Shown: positions 26,671 through 40,160, counted from the first letter of the stretch. The stretch: DNA of 64,000 nt from Pseudomonas marginalis (GCF_024169655.1 NZ_JALJWV010000001.1:4508001-4572000); one strand, 5' to 3'. The notes: generated by a model from the letters alone, not told the origin. Translations and numbers: made by a program.

Positions 26671-27278
26671 TCGCCGGTCTCCTCAAAATGCTCCACCGTG
26701 GCGAAGACTTTAAGCCGCGCACGATGCAACAGCACCCGCACATTGGAGAGCGAAAGCGTCAAAAGATTACAAATTTCCTCCAACTCCAGGCCCTGGCGTT
26801 CACGCAGCACCAGGACGCTGCTTTGCAATTCCGACAAATTCAGCAACGTATGCTCCAGGCATTTGCGCAGTTCATCCTCAGTGAGCAGGGCTTCCGGGGT
26901 GTCCTGGTGCCAGGCAAAGGGGGCGACAGCCCAGTGGCCATCATCCGGCGTGAAGCGTTCATCGCCGATCGTGCCGTGGGGCGAGGGCAAATCATCGAGC
27001 AATACTTCGCGACGATTCTGCTTGTAGCGGCCCTTGGCGGCATTGGCGGTGATGGTCAGCAGCCAGGTCTTGAGGCTGGAGCGCCCTTCGAACTTGGCCA
27101 GGTTGCGTACCACTGACAGCCAGGCGTCCTGCACCACTTCGTCGGCATGGCGCTGGCCGACAATCGCATAAGCCACCGCGCGCATTGCGCTTTGGTATTG
27201 CGTGACCAATTCCTTGTAGGCCCGCTGCTCGCCCTTGAGCAAGCGTTCAAGCAGGTGCGCGTCGTCCGCTGCTGCCAT
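26664..27278 (-). CDS. ECF-family RNA polymerase sigma factor
   Basis: Sigma factor of 204 residues. Region 2 is YQSAMRAVAYAIVGQRHADE, then VVQDAWLSVVRNLAKFEGRS, with the -10-recognition SLKTWLLTITANAAK. Region 4 is LSELQSSVLVLRERQGLELE, then EICNLLTLSLSNVRVLLHRA. There is a longer linker than usual between the regions (about residues 85-125). It overlaps its anti-sigma gene and lies just after a FabH-like gene on the same strand, a hint that the regulon concerns the envelope or fatty acids. It resembles PA3285. Confidence 0.9.
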   Translation of the reverse strand: MAAADDAHLLERLLKGEQRAYKELVTQYQSAMRAVAYAIVGQRHADEVVQDAWLSVVRNLAKFEGRSSLKTWLLTITANAAKGRYKQNRREVLLDDLPSPHGTIGDERFTPDDGHWAVAPFAWHQDTPEALLTEDELRKCLEHTLLNLSELQSSVLVLRERQGLELEEICNLLTLSLSNVRVLLHRARLKVFATVEHFEETGEC

Positions 27279-27314
27279 TCGAGACCTCGGTTTCCAAGTG
27301 AGAACGCGATCTGT

Positions 27315-27340
27315 GTGGGGGCTGGCTTGCCAGCGCCCAC
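27315..27340. repeat. REP-like hairpin upstream of the sigma gene
   Basis: GTGGGGGCTGGC, TT, GCCAGCGCCCAC: a 12-base stem with one mismatch, a variant of the species' REP unit. It sits between the FabH-like stop and the sigma start and may separate the two transcripts. Confidence 0.6.
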
Positions 27341-27364
27341 ATTTGACCGCGGCGCGCCGCAGAA

Positions 27365-28486
27365 TCAGCGTTTGCGCAGAATCACGCTGCCGATCGAGTA
27401 GCCCGCGCCGAACGAGCTGAGTACCGCGACGGCGCCTTTGGGCAAGTCGTCCTGGTAAGTGTGGAACGCAATCACCGAACCCGCCGAGCTGGTGTTGGCG
27501 TAGGTGTCGAGAATCACCGGCGCTTCTTCCAGCGTGGCTTCACGCCCCAGCAGCTTCTTCACGATCAGGTGGTTCATGCTCAGGTTGGCCTGGTGCAGCC
27601 AGAAGCGCTTCACGTCGTCGACGTTCAACTGGTTTTCCGCCAAATGCGCGCCGATCAACTCAGCGACCATCGGGCAGACATCACGGAAGACTTTGCGGCC
27701 TTCCTGCACGAACAGTTTGTCGGGCGCGCCGATGCCCTCTTCCGCCGCGCGGTTGAGGAAGCCGAAGTTGTTGCGGATGGTATTCGAGAACTTGGTCAGC
27801 AGCTTGGTGCTCACCACGTCGAACTGGTGCTCGGAGGTCGCCAGGTCAGCGCGTTCGAGGATCACCGCAGTGGCCGCGTCACCGAAAATGAAGTGGCTGT
27901 CGCGGTCGCGGAAGTTCAAGTGGCCGGTGCAGACTTCCGGGTTGACCATCAGTATCGCCCGCGCCTGGCCCAGCTTGATGCTGTTGGCGGCGTTCTGGAT
28001 GCCGAAGGTTGCCGAGGAACACGCCACGTTCATGTCGAAACCGAAACCTGCGATGCCGAGGGCTTCCTGGACTTCGATGGCGATGGCCGGGTAGGCACGT
28101 TGCAGGTTGGAGCAGGCGACGATCACACCGTCGATGTCGGCGGCGGTCTTGCCGGCGCGCTGCAGCGCCTGTTCGGCGGCGCCGACGGCCATCTGGCAGA
28201 GCACCGACCATTCGTCGTTGCTGCGCTCGGGCAGGCGCGGGGTCATGCGCTGCGGGTCAAGGATGCCGTCCTTGTCCATCACAAATCGGCTCTTGATGCC
28301 CGACGCCTTCTCGATGAAGGCCGCGCTGGACTCGGTCAGCGCCTGCACGTCACCGCGTTCGATGGCAGCGGCGTTCTCCGTGTTGAACTGCTGCACGTAG
28401 GTATTGAAAGACTGCACCAGCTCTTCGTTGGAGATGCTGTTGGCCGGGGTGTACAGGCCAGTGCCGCTGATGACGACGTTATGCAC
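27365..28486 (-). CDS. Beta-ketoacyl-ACP synthase III (FabH-like)
   Basis: Thiolase-fold condensing enzyme of 373 residues. The active-site Cys is in VACSSATFGI, the catalytic His in WLHQANLSMN and the Asn in YANTSSAGSV, giving the Cys-His-Asn triad of the FabH family. It joins an acyl-CoA to malonyl-ACP. Length and neighbourhood match PA3286, reported in P. aeruginosa to use octanoyl-CoA from beta-oxidation as primer. The start is GTG at 28486, with GAGGA about 8 bases before; the frame is open further but without a family-like sequence. The ECF sigma pair follows on the same strand. Confidence 0.9.
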   Translation of the reverse strand: MHNVVISGTGLYTPANSISNEELVQSFNTYVQQFNTENAAAIERGDVQALTESSAAFIEKASGIKSRFVMDKDGILDPQRMTPRLPERSNDEWSVLCQMAVGAAEQALQRAGKTAADIDGVIVACSNLQRAYPAIAIEVQEALGIAGFGFDMNVACSSATFGIQNAANSIKLGQARAILMVNPEVCTGHLNFRDRDSHFIFGDAATAVILERADLATSEHQFDVVSTKLLTKFSNTIRNNFGFLNRAAEEGIGAPDKLFVQEGRKVFRDVCPMVAELIGAHLAENQLNVDDVKRFWLHQANLSMNHLIVKKLLGREATLEEAPVILDTYANTSSAGSVIAFHTYQDDLPKGAVAVLSSFGAGYSIGSVILRKR

Positions 28487-28714
28487 GGTCGTTCCTCTAA
28501 ATCTGTCAGGCAGAAGATATTGGTACCGTCGTACCAAACTGTAGGTCGTTTGATGCCATCCAGCGGGCATCAAACTGGCAACGCTTTATTCCATCGCGCC
28601 GCGGCTGCACACCAGCCCATCACGACGATCCCGGCATTTATAACCGCGAAGTTTGCCACAACCCTGGGGATTTGGCGCCATATCCCGGATAAGCGCCATT
28701 GCCCATTGGTGTGA

Positions 28715-32626
<3,912 letters not shown>

Positions 32627-32696
32627 CAGGTGCGTTTTGGTCGTCTATTTATGCAGGGGGCGGATTGTCGCAGAAAACCGCCGGCACGCGCGCCCC

Positions 32697-34418
32697 TCAT
32701 TCGTTATCGCGTTCCTTGCGCCGATACGGAAACACGTCGATGACCTTTCCGGCACGAATCGCGTCCTGCAGGCCCTTCCAATAGTCGGCGTTGTACAACT
32801 CGCCGTGCAGTTGATCGAACAACTTGCGCTGGCCGGCGTCGGCGAACAGGAACGGTGGGAACTCTTCGGGGAACACATCCAGCGGGCCGATGGAGTACCA
32901 GGGCTCCGAGGCCATTTCATCCTCTGGCGTGCGGGGTGCGGGGATGTGGCGGAAGTTGGCTTCGGTGAGGTAGCAGATCTCGTCGTAGTCGTAGAACACC
33001 ACGCGGCCATGGCGGGTGACGCCGAAGTTTTTCAGCAGCATGTCGCCGGGGAAAATGTTCGCCGCCGCCAGTTGCTTGATCGCCAGGCCATAGTCTTCCA
33101 GGGCTTCGCGTTCCTGGGCGGGGTTGGCGTTTTCAAGGTAGAGGTTGAGCGGGGTCATGCGCCGTTCGGTCCAGCAGTGGCGGATCAGCACGCTGTCGCC
33201 TTCGACTTGAACCGTGCTGGCCGCCACGTCGAGCAATTCGGCCAGGCACTCGGGTTCGAACTTGCTCAACGGAAAGCGAAAATCAGCGAACTCCTGGGTA
33301 TCGGCCATGCGCCCGACGCGGTCGACGCTTTTGACCAGGCGGTACTTCTCGATCACGGTGGCGCGGCTGACGTTTTTCGACGGCGAGAAGCGGTCCTTGA
33401 TGATCTTGAACACCGTGTTGAAGCCCGGCAACGTAAACACGCTCATGACCATGCCGCGTATACCGGGCGCCATGATGAACTGATCATCGGTGGTGGCCAG
33501 ATGGTTGATCAGGGCGCGATAGAATTCCGACTTGCCGTGCTTGTAGAAGCCGATCGAGGTGTACAGCTCGGCAATGTGCTTGCCCGGCAGGATGCGCTTG
33601 AGGAAGCCGATGAACTCCGCCGGCACCGGCACGTCGACCATGAAGTAGGAGCGGGTAAAAGAAAAAATGATCGACACATCGGCTTCGTCGGTGATCAGTG
33701 CGTCGATCTGGATACCCTGCCCTTCGCGGTGCAGCAGCGGGACGACTAGCGGCCACTGCTCGTCGTGGGTGTAGATACGCCCGACAAGGTAGGCGCCCTT
33801 GTTGCGGTAGAGCACCGAGGAAAACAGCTCGACCTTCAGCTCAGGGTCCTTGCACACCCAGTCCGGCAGGTTCTCGCGCAGTTGCACTTCGAGGCGGCGC
33901 AGGTCGGCCGGCAGATCCGCGTAGGGCTCGCTGAAGCTGTAATCCGCGAAAATCTGCGCCAGCATGTCGGAGATTTTCCCGACAGGCGTGTAGATCCGGG
34001 TTTGCGCCGCCCTCGCCCGGCGCAGGCTCGGCCGGGTGGTATGGACGAACATGCAGCCGTCGCTGATCAGGTCATGGCTGAACAGGCCGCAGAAGATCGA
34101 GTTGTACCAGGTCTCGGACAGCTCATCGTCAAAGCGCAGGTCGATCAGGCCGATGTAGGCGCTTTTCACCAACGGCCAGGCCTCGATGTCCATCAGGGTG
34201 GCGTCATCGAAGCTCGCCCGCAGGCGGGTCGTCACTTCGCTGACTTTCTCCTCATACAGGTTGATACGCGCCGCCGAGGCTGCCTGGCCCTGCTGCCACT
34301 GGGCCTTTTCAAAACGTTCACGGGCGCCATCGGTGATCTGGCGGAAGTGCTCGCGGTAATCGTCAAAGCCATCAAGGATCATCTGGGCGATAGCGAGGGC
34401 GGGTGTGCGCTGCGACAT
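32697..34418 (-). CDS. aceK: Isocitrate dehydrogenase kinase/phosphatase
   Basis: Bifunctional enzyme of 573 residues, the usual AceK length. It phosphorylates isocitrate dehydrogenase to close the TCA branch when the glyoxylate shunt is used, and reverses the modification. Recognisable segments are YNSIFCGLFSHDLISDGCMF, FTRSYFMVDVPVPAEFIGFL, the ATP/AMP site region PGIRGMVMSVFTLPGFNTVF, and DMLLKNFGVTRHGRVVFYDY, with kinase-like catalytic Asp and Asn residues. No aceA or aceB is nearby. The ATG at 34418 has AGG just upstream. Confidence 0.96.
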   Translation of the reverse strand: MSQRTPALAIAQMILDGFDDYREHFRQITDGARERFEKAQWQQGQAASAARINLYEEKVSEVTTRLRASFDDATLMDIEAWPLVKSAYIGLIDLRFDDELSETWYNSIFCGLFSHDLISDGCMFVHTTRPSLRRARAAQTRIYTPVGKISDMLAQIFADYSFSEPYADLPADLRRLEVQLRENLPDWVCKDPELKVELFSSVLYRNKGAYLVGRIYTHDEQWPLVVPLLHREGQGIQIDALITDEADVSIIFSFTRSYFMVDVPVPAEFIGFLKRILPGKHIAELYTSIGFYKHGKSEFYRALINHLATTDDQFIMAPGIRGMVMSVFTLPGFNTVFKIIKDRFSPSKNVSRATVIEKYRLVKSVDRVGRMADTQEFADFRFPLSKFEPECLAELLDVAASTVQVEGDSVLIRHCWTERRMTPLNLYLENANPAQEREALEDYGLAIKQLAAANIFPGDMLLKNFGVTRHGRVVFYDYDEICYLTEANFRHIPAPRTPEDEMASEPWYSIGPLDVFPEEFPPFLFADAGQRKLFDQLHGELYNADYWKGLQDAIRAGKVIDVFPYRRKERDNE

Positions 34419-34674
34419 GCGGGAAACCTCGAACGGGCATCTGGAAGCCCAGAGCTTAGCCAGTCAAGGGAGCCAGGAGAAGCAGTCATTTAGCATGCTT
34501 GTTTGTGGACTTTCGTTCATTTCGCAGATTTATGGGCGTTATTGGAAACATTCACTGCGGCCAATGCGCAAATCGGCCAGCACAGGCCGGTGACGCGGGT
34601 TGTCCTGTAATCAGTGATTGTGTCGAGCCAGTCGCTGGGCAACACTCGCCGCCTTATTGATCTAGGAGTTTTCT

Positions 34675-35571
34675 GTGAGACCTGTCGACACCCTGTACCT
34701 GCTGGGGCTGGCCGCGATCTGGGGCGCGAGTTTTCTGTTCATGCGCATTATCGCGCCGGAAATCGGCACGCTGCCGACCGCGTTTTTTCGCGTGTCGATT
34801 GCCGCCGCCGGCTTGCTGGTGATGCTGGCAGTGATGCGCGTGAACTGGGACTTCCAGGGCAAGTTCAAGACCATCCTGCTGCTAGGCGTGATCAACTCCG
34901 GCATACCCGCGACCCTGTACGCCGTGGCCGCCCAGGTACTGCCGGCGGGTTACTCGGCGATCTTCAATGCCACCACGCCGTTAATGGGCGTGCTGATTGG
35001 CGGATTGTTTTTCAGCGAGCGCCTGACGCCATCGAAAGTCGCCGGGGTGTGCCTGGGCCTGTTTGGCGTGGGCGTACTGACCCGCGCCGGGCCGGTGGCA
35101 TTTGACTTGGAATTGTTGATGGGCGCGCTGGCCTGCCTGTTGGCCACCACGTGCTATGGCTTTGCCGGTTTTCTCGCGCGGCGCTGGCTGGATCAGCGCG
35201 GTGGGCTCGACAGTCGGCTCGCGGCCCTGGGCAGCATGCTCGGCGCGACCTTGTTCCTGCTGCCGCTGTTTGCCTACAGCGCCATCCGCCATCCGCCGGC
35301 AAGCTGGGGCGGCTGGCACGTGTGGTTGTCGCTGCTCGGGTTGGGGCTGATGTGTACGGCGTTTGCCTACGTCCTGTACTTTCGCCTGCTGACGGCCATT
35401 GGCCCGGTGAAGTCGATGACCACCACCTTCCTGATTCCGCCGTTCGGGGTACTGTGGGGAGCGTTGCTGCTGGATGAGCCATTGTCGATGGCACATCTGT
35501 ATGGCGGGGTGTTGATTGCGGGGGCGTTATGGTTGGTGTTGCGGCCGGGGAAATTGGCCAAAGCGCTGTAG
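34675..35571 (+). CDS. EamA/DMT-family transporter
   Basis: Ten-helix inner-membrane protein of 298 residues in two EamA repeats. It begins MRPVDTLYLLGLAAIWGASF, has the AGYSAIFNATTPLMGVLIGG family segment and ends in LWGALLLDEPLSMAHLYGGV. The start is GTG at 34675 with TAGGAG before it. Relatives export amino acids or other small metabolites; the substrate is unknown. A hairpin overlaps its stop codon, and a second DMT gene converges on it from the other side. Confidence 0.88.
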   Translation: MRPVDTLYLLGLAAIWGASFLFMRIIAPEIGTLPTAFFRVSIAAAGLLVMLAVMRVNWDFQGKFKTILLLGVINSGIPATLYAVAAQVLPAGYSAIFNATTPLMGVLIGGLFFSERLTPSKVAGVCLGLFGVGVLTRAGPVAFDLELLMGALACLLATTCYGFAGFLARRWLDQRGGLDSRLAALGSMLGATLFLLPLFAYSAIRHPPASWGGWHVWLSLLGLGLMCTAFAYVLYFRLLTAIGPVKSMTTTFLIPPFGVLWGALLLDEPLSMAHLYGGVLIAGALWLVLRPGKLAKAL

Positions 35572-35591
35572 GGGCGCCTTGCCCCTACAGC
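35565..35591. terminator. Hairpin between two convergent DMT transporter genes
   Basis: GCTGTAGGGGC (35565-35575) and GCCCCTACAGC (35581-35591) form a perfect 11-base stem with a 5-base loop. It includes the TAG stop of the upstream gene. No T run; a bidirectional 3'-end structure or REP-like element. Confidence 0.6.
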
Positions 35592-35602
35592 GTGCTCAGA
35601 CG

Positions 35603-36463
35603 TCAGCTTTTACGGAATACAAACACCAGACCAATGATGATCAACCCCATCCCCAGCAGGCTCAATAACGCGAGCCGATTGCCGAAGATCAGGTAATCCA
35701 TCACCGCCGTCACTGCCGGCACCAGGTAGAACAGGCTGGTGACATTGACCAGGTTGCCGCGGGCGATCAGGCGGTACAGCAACAACGTCGCCAGCAGCGA
35801 CACCACCAGGCCCATCCACAGCACCGGCAGGTAAAAGCTGGCGCTGTGCTCAAAGTGGAACGGCTGGAACGGCACAAACACCGAGCACAGCAGCAACCCC
35901 GCCAGGTACTGCACGGGTAGCGTGCCCAACGGGTTATCGGTGATGCGCTTCTGCATGATCGAGCCGAAGGTCATGCTTGCCAGGGCCAACAAACCGAAGA
36001 GCATCCCGGTCAGGGACATCCCCGACAGCCCGATGCCTTGGTAGACCACCATGATCAACCCCGCCAACCCCAACCCCAGACCGAACATCCGGCGCAAGGA
36101 CCGTTGGCGCTCCATCAGCACCACGGTGAGAATCGGCTGCACCCCCATGATGGTTGCCATCACCCCTGGGGTGACTTTGAGGTCCAGGGCCAGCAGATAG
36201 AAAATCTGGTACGCCCCCAACAACACCAGCCCCGTCGCCGCCGCATACAGCAGCGGCTTGCCGGGTTGCGGCAGTTTCAGCTTGAGGATCGGTACCAGAA
36301 TCACCAATCCCGCAAGGGCGATGGCAAAACGGATCAGCAAAAAGGCGAAGGGCGACGCATGGGCCAGGCCCAACTTGGAGAAAATCGCCCCGCTGCTCCA
36401 TAGCAATACAAACAGGCTCGTCGAGGCCGCCGCGGCCACGGATTGTTTCGAAATAACAGACAT
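35603..36463 (-). CDS. EamA/DMT-family transporter
   Basis: Inner-membrane protein of 286 residues with ten helices, of the RhaT/EamA type. It has a typical first repeat (LFVLLWSSGAIFSKLGLAHA), the loop TPGVMATIMGVQPILTVVLM, and a C-terminal ending NRLALLSLLGMGLIIIGLVF. I used the ATG at 36463 (MSVISKQSVA), with AGGTGG upstream; a GTG at 36472 is the alternative. It is distinct from the convergent EamA gene and not a recent duplicate of it. Substrate unknown. Confidence 0.87.
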   Translation of the reverse strand: MSVISKQSVAAAASTSLFVLLWSSGAIFSKLGLAHASPFAFLLIRFAIALAGLVILVPILKLKLPQPGKPLLYAAATGLVLLGAYQIFYLLALDLKVTPGVMATIMGVQPILTVVLMERQRSLRRMFGLGLGLAGLIMVVYQGIGLSGMSLTGMLFGLLALASMTFGSIMQKRITDNPLGTLPVQYLAGLLLCSVFVPFQPFHFEHSASFYLPVLWMGLVVSLLATLLLYRLIARGNLVNVTSLFYLVPAVTAVMDYLIFGNRLALLSLLGMGLIIIGLVFVFRKS

Positions 36464-36895
36464 GGTTACCACCTGTAATCAGGCAAAAAGCCGATTCAGC
36501 AAAAGCTAAAACGCGTAGGTTCAGCTCAGTAGGTTTTTTTCAGGCGGGCATACGGGAACAGCAATCAGCTGATCAGCCCGAAATGCCAACACCCGGCGGT
36601 GATACGACTGCGTACACCGGCGTGCTACTGACAGGTGGGGGGTAGTGACTGATCTGCGCAGGCTGCAGGTTCCCGCACGGCACGACCACAGCGCTGGACG
36701 CTGAATCGACTACCGCTATGCACAGGAATGCAGGCATGGGCTGATCTTTTGAGGAGATGAAGACGCGATGACTATAACCAGCCGCCGACATATTTTGCAA
36801 TCGCTCCAGCAGAACCGCTTTCGCGTGATGGCTTTTTCATCTTGCCGCGCAGGCCGCCCGTTATACTACCGCCCAGTTTTTTCCAAGGATTTCAC
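36464..36895. other. Intergenic region between divergent genes, no gene supported
   Basis: A 432-base gap between a DMT transporter and the CPBP protease. Short frames exist (for example 36573-36800 on the minus strand) but have no ribosome site or protein-like pattern. It contains CAGCTGATCAGC near 36568 and a T run at about 36531. The promoter of the CPBP gene probably lies near TTATACTAC (36860). Confidence 0.5.
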
Positions 36896-37687
36896 ATGAC
36901 CGCTTTGCCTTGGCTGTACCTCGCCCTCCTGTCCATCGGCTATGCCATGGCCTTGGTTTACGGCCAACTGGGGGTGCTGGCGGCAATCTCCGTGGCCCTG
37001 CTGCTGATCGCCGGGTATGCGGTACGCCAGCAACGGACCCCTTGGGGGCGTTACGTCGGCCACGGGTTGTTCATCGTATTGGCCTTGGGCCTTGCAATGC
37101 ACTGGCTGCCGGGGTTCTACAACGGGCGCGGTATCGCACCCCAGCGTTTCAGCGCCGATGCCGTGCCCTTCTCGATGTACCTCAACCAGGACAAACCGCT
37201 GATCGGTTTTTGGCTGCTGCTGGCCTGCCCGTGGATTGTGGCGCGGCGTTCATTGCGCCTGTCGATCTGCGTCACCGCCTTGGCGTTGACCCTGACAGCC
37301 ATAGCGGCACTGGGCGGCGCGGCGTTGCTGGGGATCATCAGTTGGGCACCGAAGTGGCCGGAACAGGCATGGTTGTGGGTGCTGAATAACCTGTTGCTGG
37401 TGACGCTGGTGGAAGAAGCGCTGTTTCGCGGCTACATTCAGGGCGGCCTGAGCCAGCGCCTCAAACACTTGCCCTACGGCGAAAACCTCGCATTGCTGCT
37501 GGCCGCTCTGCTATTCGGCCTTGTACACCTGAGCGCGGGCTGGCAGTGGGTGCTGCTGGCCAGCATCGCTGGCGTCGGCTATGGCCTTGCTTATCGTTTT
37601 GGCGGCCTGGGCGCGGCGATTGCTACGCATTTCGGCCTTAATTTGCTGCATTTCGGACTGTTTTCCTACCCAATGCTCGCCGGCTGA
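36896..37687 (+). CDS. CPBP-family intramembrane protease
   Basis: Membrane protein of 263 residues with about eight helices. The CPBP (Abi) motifs are all present: Glu173-Glu174 in EEALFRGY, His211 in FGLVHLS, and His245 with Asn249 in ATHFGLN. Relatives include eukaryotic Rce1, which cleaves after prenyl groups, and bacterial members tied to bacteriocin immunity. The target here is unknown and no bacteriocin gene is adjacent. The ATG at 36896 is preceded by AAGGA. Confidence 0.9.
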   Translation: MTALPWLYLALLSIGYAMALVYGQLGVLAAISVALLLIAGYAVRQQRTPWGRYVGHGLFIVLALGLAMHWLPGFYNGRGIAPQRFSADAVPFSMYLNQDKPLIGFWLLLACPWIVARRSLRLSICVTALALTLTAIAALGGAALLGIISWAPKWPEQAWLWVLNNLLLVTLVEEALFRGYIQGGLSQRLKHLPYGENLALLLAALLFGLVHLSAGWQWVLLASIAGVGYGLAYRFGGLGAAIATHFGLNLLHFGLFSYPMLAG

Positions 37688-37760
37688 TTATTGCAAAAAT
37701 AAGTTAAATAAATGATCGCCATCGCCGATACCCATTGAAAGCCTTGCGGATTGAATAACC

Positions 37761-39326
37761 ATGCGTAATAACCAACCCGTTACCCAGCGCGAACGTACTT
37801 TCCCCGCTCAGCAACGGTTGATCTCCACCACAGATGCCAAGGGTGTCATCACTTACTGCAACGACGCTTTCGTCGAAATCAGTGGTTTCTCCCGCGACGA
37901 ACTGGTGCGCGCCCCGCACAACCTGGTTCGCCACCCGGACGTTCCGGGGGCTGTGTTCGCACACATGTGGTCCACGCTCAAGCAAGGCTTGCCATGGATG
38001 GGCATCGTCAAGAACCGCTGTAAGACCGGCGATCACTACTGGGTTAACGCCTATGTGACGCCGATGTTCGACGGCAACCAGGTGGTCGGCTATGAATCGG
38101 TGCGCATCAAGCCCACCGCCGAGCAGATCCGCCGGGCCGAAGCGCTCTACCAACGCATCAATAAGGGCAAGTCCGCCATTCCCCAGCGGGACAAGTGGCT
38201 GCCGGTGCTGCAGGACTGGCTGCCGTTTATTCTGGTCAGCCAGCTGAGCTTCATGATTGGCGCGTCGCTCAATTCCCACTGGGGCTTTGCCCTCGCGGCG
38301 GGGTTGTCGGTGCCGTTGGGCCTGCTGGGCCTGAGCTGGCAACAGCGCGGCCTCAAGCGTTTGCTGCGCCTGGCCGAACAGACCACCTCCGATCCGTTGA
38401 TCGCGCAGATGTACACCGACAGCCGTGGCGCCCAGGCGCGCCTGGAAATGTCGATCCTCAGCCAGGAGGCACGTCTGAAGACCTGTCTCACGCGCTTGCA
38501 GGACACCGCCGAACACCTCAACGAGCAGGCGGCGCAATCCAACACCTTGGCGCACAACAGCTCCAGCGGCCTGGAACGCCAGCGCGTGGAAACCGAACAG
38601 GTGGCCACCGCAGTCAACCAGATGGCGGCGACGACCCAGGAAGTCGCCAGCCATGTGCAGCGCACGGCCGACGCCACCCAGGAAGCCAATCGCCTGACCG
38701 GGCGCGGCCGCGATATTGCCGGGGAAACCCGCGCGGCAATTCAGCGGCTGTCGGCCGCGGTTGGCGAGACCGGCGTGACCGTCACCCAACTGGCCAAGGA
38801 CAGCGATGAAATCGGCGGCGTGGTCGACGTGATCAAAGGCATTGCCGACCAGACCAACCTGCTGGCCTTGAACGCCGCGATCGAAGCCGCGCGTGCCGGT
38901 GAGATGGGCCGTGGTTTTGCGGTGGTTGCCGACGAAGTCCGCCAACTGGCGCAACGCACGGCTGAATCGACCGGGCAGATCCATACCCTGATCGCCAAGC
39001 TGCAGCAAACCGCTGCCGCTGCCGTACAAACCATGGACGCCGGGCATCGCCAGGCCGAAGAAGGCGTAGCGCGGGTGATGGAGGCGGATCAGGCGCTGGT
39101 GGGCATCAGCGAAGCGGTGGCCAACATCACCGACATGACCACCCAAATCGCCGCCGCCACGGAAGAGCAAAGCTCGGTTGCCGAAGAGATCAGCCGCAAT
39201 ATCAGCACCATCGCGCTGCTGGCCGATCAGACGTCGGAACAGGCGTTGAACTCGGCGCAGTTGAGTGAAGAGCTTACTGTTACCGCCAATACCCAGTATT
39301 CGCTGGTAGAGCGTTTTAACCGTTAA
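37761..39326 (+). CDS. PAS-domain methyl-accepting chemotaxis protein (Aer-like)
   Basis: Receptor of 521 residues. An N-terminal PAS domain of the Aer type (ISTTDAKGVITYCNDAFVEI, SGFSRDELVRAPHNLVRHPD) is followed by one or two membrane segments around residues 153-195 and then the signalling domain. The hairpin tip is GVVDVIKGIADQTNLLALNA, AIEAARAGEMGRGFAVVADE. No periplasmic sensor domain is present, so it should sense an internal redox or energy signal, probably through FAD. It signals to CheA elsewhere. Whether FAD is bound cannot be told from sequence alone. Confidence 0.93.
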   Translation: MRNNQPVTQRERTFPAQQRLISTTDAKGVITYCNDAFVEISGFSRDELVRAPHNLVRHPDVPGAVFAHMWSTLKQGLPWMGIVKNRCKTGDHYWVNAYVTPMFDGNQVVGYESVRIKPTAEQIRRAEALYQRINKGKSAIPQRDKWLPVLQDWLPFILVSQLSFMIGASLNSHWGFALAAGLSVPLGLLGLSWQQRGLKRLLRLAEQTTSDPLIAQMYTDSRGAQARLEMSILSQEARLKTCLTRLQDTAEHLNEQAAQSNTLAHNSSSGLERQRVETEQVATAVNQMAATTQEVASHVQRTADATQEANRLTGRGRDIAGETRAAIQRLSAAVGETGVTVTQLAKDSDEIGGVVDVIKGIADQTNLLALNAAIEAARAGEMGRGFAVVADEVRQLAQRTAESTGQIHTLIAKLQQTAAAAVQTMDAGHRQAEEGVARVMEADQALVGISEAVANITDMTTQIAAATEEQSSVAEEISRNISTIALLADQTSEQALNSAQLSEELTVTANTQYSLVERFNR

Positions 39327-39330
39327 ACCG

Positions 39331-39431
39331 CTATCGGGGGCAAGCCCCCTCCCACATTTAACCGCATACACCCCTTGGAATGCGGTCGAATGTGGGAGGG
39401 GCGGTGCGACGATTCGACTTGCCCCCGATAG
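39331..39431. repeat. Long nested REP/BIME hairpin
   Basis: Three nested stems fold the whole 101 bases. CTATCGGGGGCAAG (39331-39344) pairs with CTTGCCCCCGATAG (39418-39431), CCCCTCCCACATT pairs with AATGTGGGAGGGG, and ACCGCAT pairs with ATGCGGT. It is a pair of opposed REP units between the convergent chemoreceptor and hydrolase genes and may terminate both. Confidence 0.85.
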
Positions 39432-39435
39432 GGCC

Positions 39436-40128
39436 CTAACAGGCGCCGAGAAACCGAGCCACTTGCACCGCCGCCGCCTCCAAATGCTGCTCATGACTGC
39501 ACCCCGACGCCTTCAACGGCTTCAAATCATGATCCCCCGCCGCCAGCCACATCACCTCGATGCTCGGCGACAAGTCATACCCCTGCACCGCCGCTCGATT
39601 GCCCAACGCATCGCGCTCGCCCTGCACAATCAATGTCGGCGTCTTCAACCCGGCCAAATGCGCGACTCGCGGCTTTTCCGGCTTGCCCACCGCATAGAAC
39701 GGATAGCCCAGGCACACCAGCCCATCGGCACCCAATTCATCGGCGAGCAAACTGGCCATGCGCCCGCCCATGGACTTGCCACCAATGGCCAGTTTCCCAG
39801 CGACATGGCGTCGCACCTCGGTATAGACCTCGCGCCAGCTCTGCAGCAGTTTCGGCGCCGGGTTGGGCGGGCGCTTGCCCCCGTCCACGCGGCGCTGGGC
39901 CATGTAGGGAAACTCGAAACGCAAGACGCTCACCCCCTGCACGGCAAGGCGCGCAGCCATGTCGTCCATGAAGGATGAGTCCATCGGCGCGCCGGCGCCG
40001 TGGGCCAGGATCAACGTCACCGGCGTATGCGTTGGAGCGCCCGAGGCAACATCCCATCGCCAGCCATGTTCCTGCACACACCGTGCCCATTGATCCCCGT
40101 CAATACTGGCCTTGTGCTCTTTGCCCAT
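39436..40128 (-). CDS. Alpha/beta hydrolase of the KANL3/Tex30 type
   Basis: Small hydrolase of 230 residues. It has an oxyanion segment (LILAHGAGAPMDSSFMDDMA), nucleophile elbow GKSMGGRM with Ser, acid in VQGERDALG, and His in AAGDHDLKPLK. This matches the dienelactone-hydrolase-like 'KANL3/Tex30' group of unknown substrate. The ATG at 40128 has GAGG six bases upstream; the longer frame to 40215 runs into the cco promoter region. It is divergent from ccoN1 with only 79 bases between starts. Confidence 0.85.
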   Translation of the reverse strand: MGKEHKASIDGDQWARCVQEHGWRWDVASGAPTHTPVTLILAHGAGAPMDSSFMDDMAARLAVQGVSVLRFEFPYMAQRRVDGGKRPPNPAPKLLQSWREVYTEVRRHVAGKLAIGGKSMGGRMASLLADELGADGLVCLGYPFYAVGKPEKPRVAHLAGLKTPTLIVQGERDALGNRAAVQGYDLSPSIEVMWLAAGDHDLKPLKASGCSHEQHLEAAAVQVARFLGAC

Positions 40129-40160
40129 GCTTACCTCGCTTTTTAGTCTGCCTATAACTC

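Noticed and set aside
36573..36800. 75-residue frame in the gap before the CPBP gene
   Set aside because: No ribosome site, no family resemblance, many rare protein features.
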